Assembly: GCA_017523605.1 (NCBI GenBank)
Contig: JAFWVZ010000258.1
Span: 1-12,685 of the forward strand
Direction of reading: 5' to 3'
DNA: 12,685 bases
Origin: Bacillota bacterium
Lineage (GTDB): Bacteria; Bacillota; Clostridia; Peptostreptococcales; Anaerovoracaceae
Part shown: positions 12,137 through 12,685 of the stretch, piece by piece
How positions within the stretch are numbered: the first letter of the stretch is position 1
Layout of the letters: each line of letters begins with the position of its first letter
Made by a program: the position numbers and the translations under genes
The notes under the pieces: generated by a model
Told to the model about the DNA's origin: nothing
Database searches by the model: none
Seen by the model: only the letters and a program-made list of their open reading frames with translations

Positions 12137-12155
12137 ATGCCTGTGATAATATAAT
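12124..12155 (+). promoter_or_regulatory. Probable cobT promoter region
   Basis: The plus strand has TTGCCT (12124-12129), then TGTGATAAT (12142-12150, an extended -10) overlapping a perfect TATAAT (12150-12155). Spacing to the -35-like box is 15 or 20 bases, neither ideal, so the extended -10 may be what is used. Transcription would begin near 12157-12162, leaving a leader of under 35 bases, too short for a cobalamin riboswitch. Confidence 0.5.
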
Positions 12156-12188
12156 GTGTCTTATTATGTAGAAAACGCAGGGATCGTA

Positions 12189-12685
12189 ATGAACAAAGAG
12201 ATCGAAAAACTGATCGCCGGCATCAGACCCGCATACGCGGAAGCCGTAAAACTGGCAGAAAAAAGGCAGGAAAAGCTGGTAAAGCCCCCGGGATCCTTAG
12301 GACTTCTGGAGGACATCAGCATCAGATACGCCGGAGTCTCCGGCAAGGTGAAGAACCATCCGGAGAAGTTCCGCGTGCTCGTAATGTGTGCGGACAACGG
12401 CATAATAGAAGAAGGCGTGTCCAGCGCGCCGAGAAGCGTCACAAAGGCGCAGGCCGTGAACATGACCAGGCGCCTTACAGGAATGTCCTCAATGGCAAAA
12501 TACTTCGGAGATGAAGTGGTGGTGGCGGACCTGGGAATAGCGGACGAATACGACTGCCCGAGTATACTGGACTACAAGATATCCCGCGGGACTAAGAACT
12601 TCCTTAAAGAAGACGCCATGACCCGCGAGGACGCGGAAAAAGCCATCCTGACCGGCGCCGAACTGGTAAGACAGGCCGAGCACGA
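12189..12685 (+). CDS. cobT: Nicotinate-nucleotide--dimethylbenzimidazole phosphoribosyltransferase, N-terminal 165 residues (cut by window edge)
   Basis: CobT transfers the ribose-phosphate of nicotinate mononucleotide to a base such as dimethylbenzimidazole, giving the alpha-ribazole phosphate used as the lower ligand of cobalamin. The visible part starts MNKEIEKLIAGIRPAYAEAV and shows the family signatures KLVKPPGSLGLLEDI (29-43), MCADNGIIEEGVSSAP (66-81) with VTKAQAVNM after it, VVVADLGIADE (109-119), and KISRGTKNFLKEDAM (129-143). The frame is open to the last base; a full CobT is about 350 residues. The ribosome binding site before the ATG is weak (GCAGGGATC). It is the only plus-strand gene and diverges from nrfA. 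No other cobalamin gene is visible here. Confidence 0.95.
   Translation, partial: MNKEIEKLIAGIRPAYAEAVKLAEKRQEKLVKPPGSLGLLEDISIRYAGVSGKVKNHPEKFRVLVMCADNGIIEEGVSSAPRSVTKAQAVNMTRRLTGMSSMAKYFGDEVVVADLGIADEYDCPSILDYKISRGTKNFLKEDAMTREDAEKAILTGAELVRQAEH

Noticed and set aside
12046..12188. Cobalamin riboswitch before cobT
   Set aside because: No B12-box-like sequence or expected paired elements are seen, and the leader after the likely promoter is too short.

Overview
The window reads as chromosomal DNA of an anaerobic, probably Gram-positive bacterium (Bacillota, Clostridia-like; a coriobacterial relative is not excluded). The evidence is the rpmG-secE-nusG-rplK-rplA order, strong GGAGG-type ribosome binding sites, a YitT-family membrane protein, a sortase-anchored Cna-B adhesin and a System II (ResB/ResC) cytochrome c assembly pair. 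Base composition is slightly GC-rich. This placement is inference; no rRNA or other phylogenetic marker beyond the ribosomal proteins is present. Nearly everything is on the minus strand; only the cobT gene at the right edge is on the plus strand. No gene-free stretch exceeds about 220 bases.

Reading the minus strand from right to left: (1) 12001-8773 is a tight three-gene operon, nrfA-resB-resC, for a pentaheme cytochrome c nitrite (ammonia-forming) reductase and the membrane machinery that attaches its haems. It has its own promoter with a palindrome over the -10 box. (2) 8714-7369 is a single-gene unit for a PLP-dependent alpha-oxoamine synthase (serine palmitoyltransferase-like / Kbl / BioF family), with an extended -10 promoter and a strong terminator. 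(3) 7323-5011 is a large secreted, sortase-anchored protein with a thioester-like head, four Cna-B repeats and a Pro-Glu/Asp stalk. (4) 4926-3703 is a DUF2130 coiled-coil/nuclease-fold protein. (5) 3647-2136 is a yitT-tetR unit with a near-consensus promoter. (6) 2077-1 is the ribosomal/transcription operon rpmG-secE-nusG-rplK-rplA (rplA cut by the left edge), driven by a promoter with a palindrome in its spacer and phased A-tracts upstream.

On the plus strand, 12124-12685 holds a promoter and the first 165 codons of cobT (lower-ligand activation for cobalamin), divergent from nrfA.

The most notable points are the NrfA-like protein and its setting. It keeps the CxxCK active-site haem motif and the Tyr and His/Ca-site motifs. 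It appears to carry Val where NrfA enzymes have the catalytic Arg of the 'RGH' motif, it has no NrfH partner in the window, and it sits directly beside its own ResBC pair. I did not find a clearly new multi-gene system. Several regulatory structures and this divergent reductase deserve a second look.
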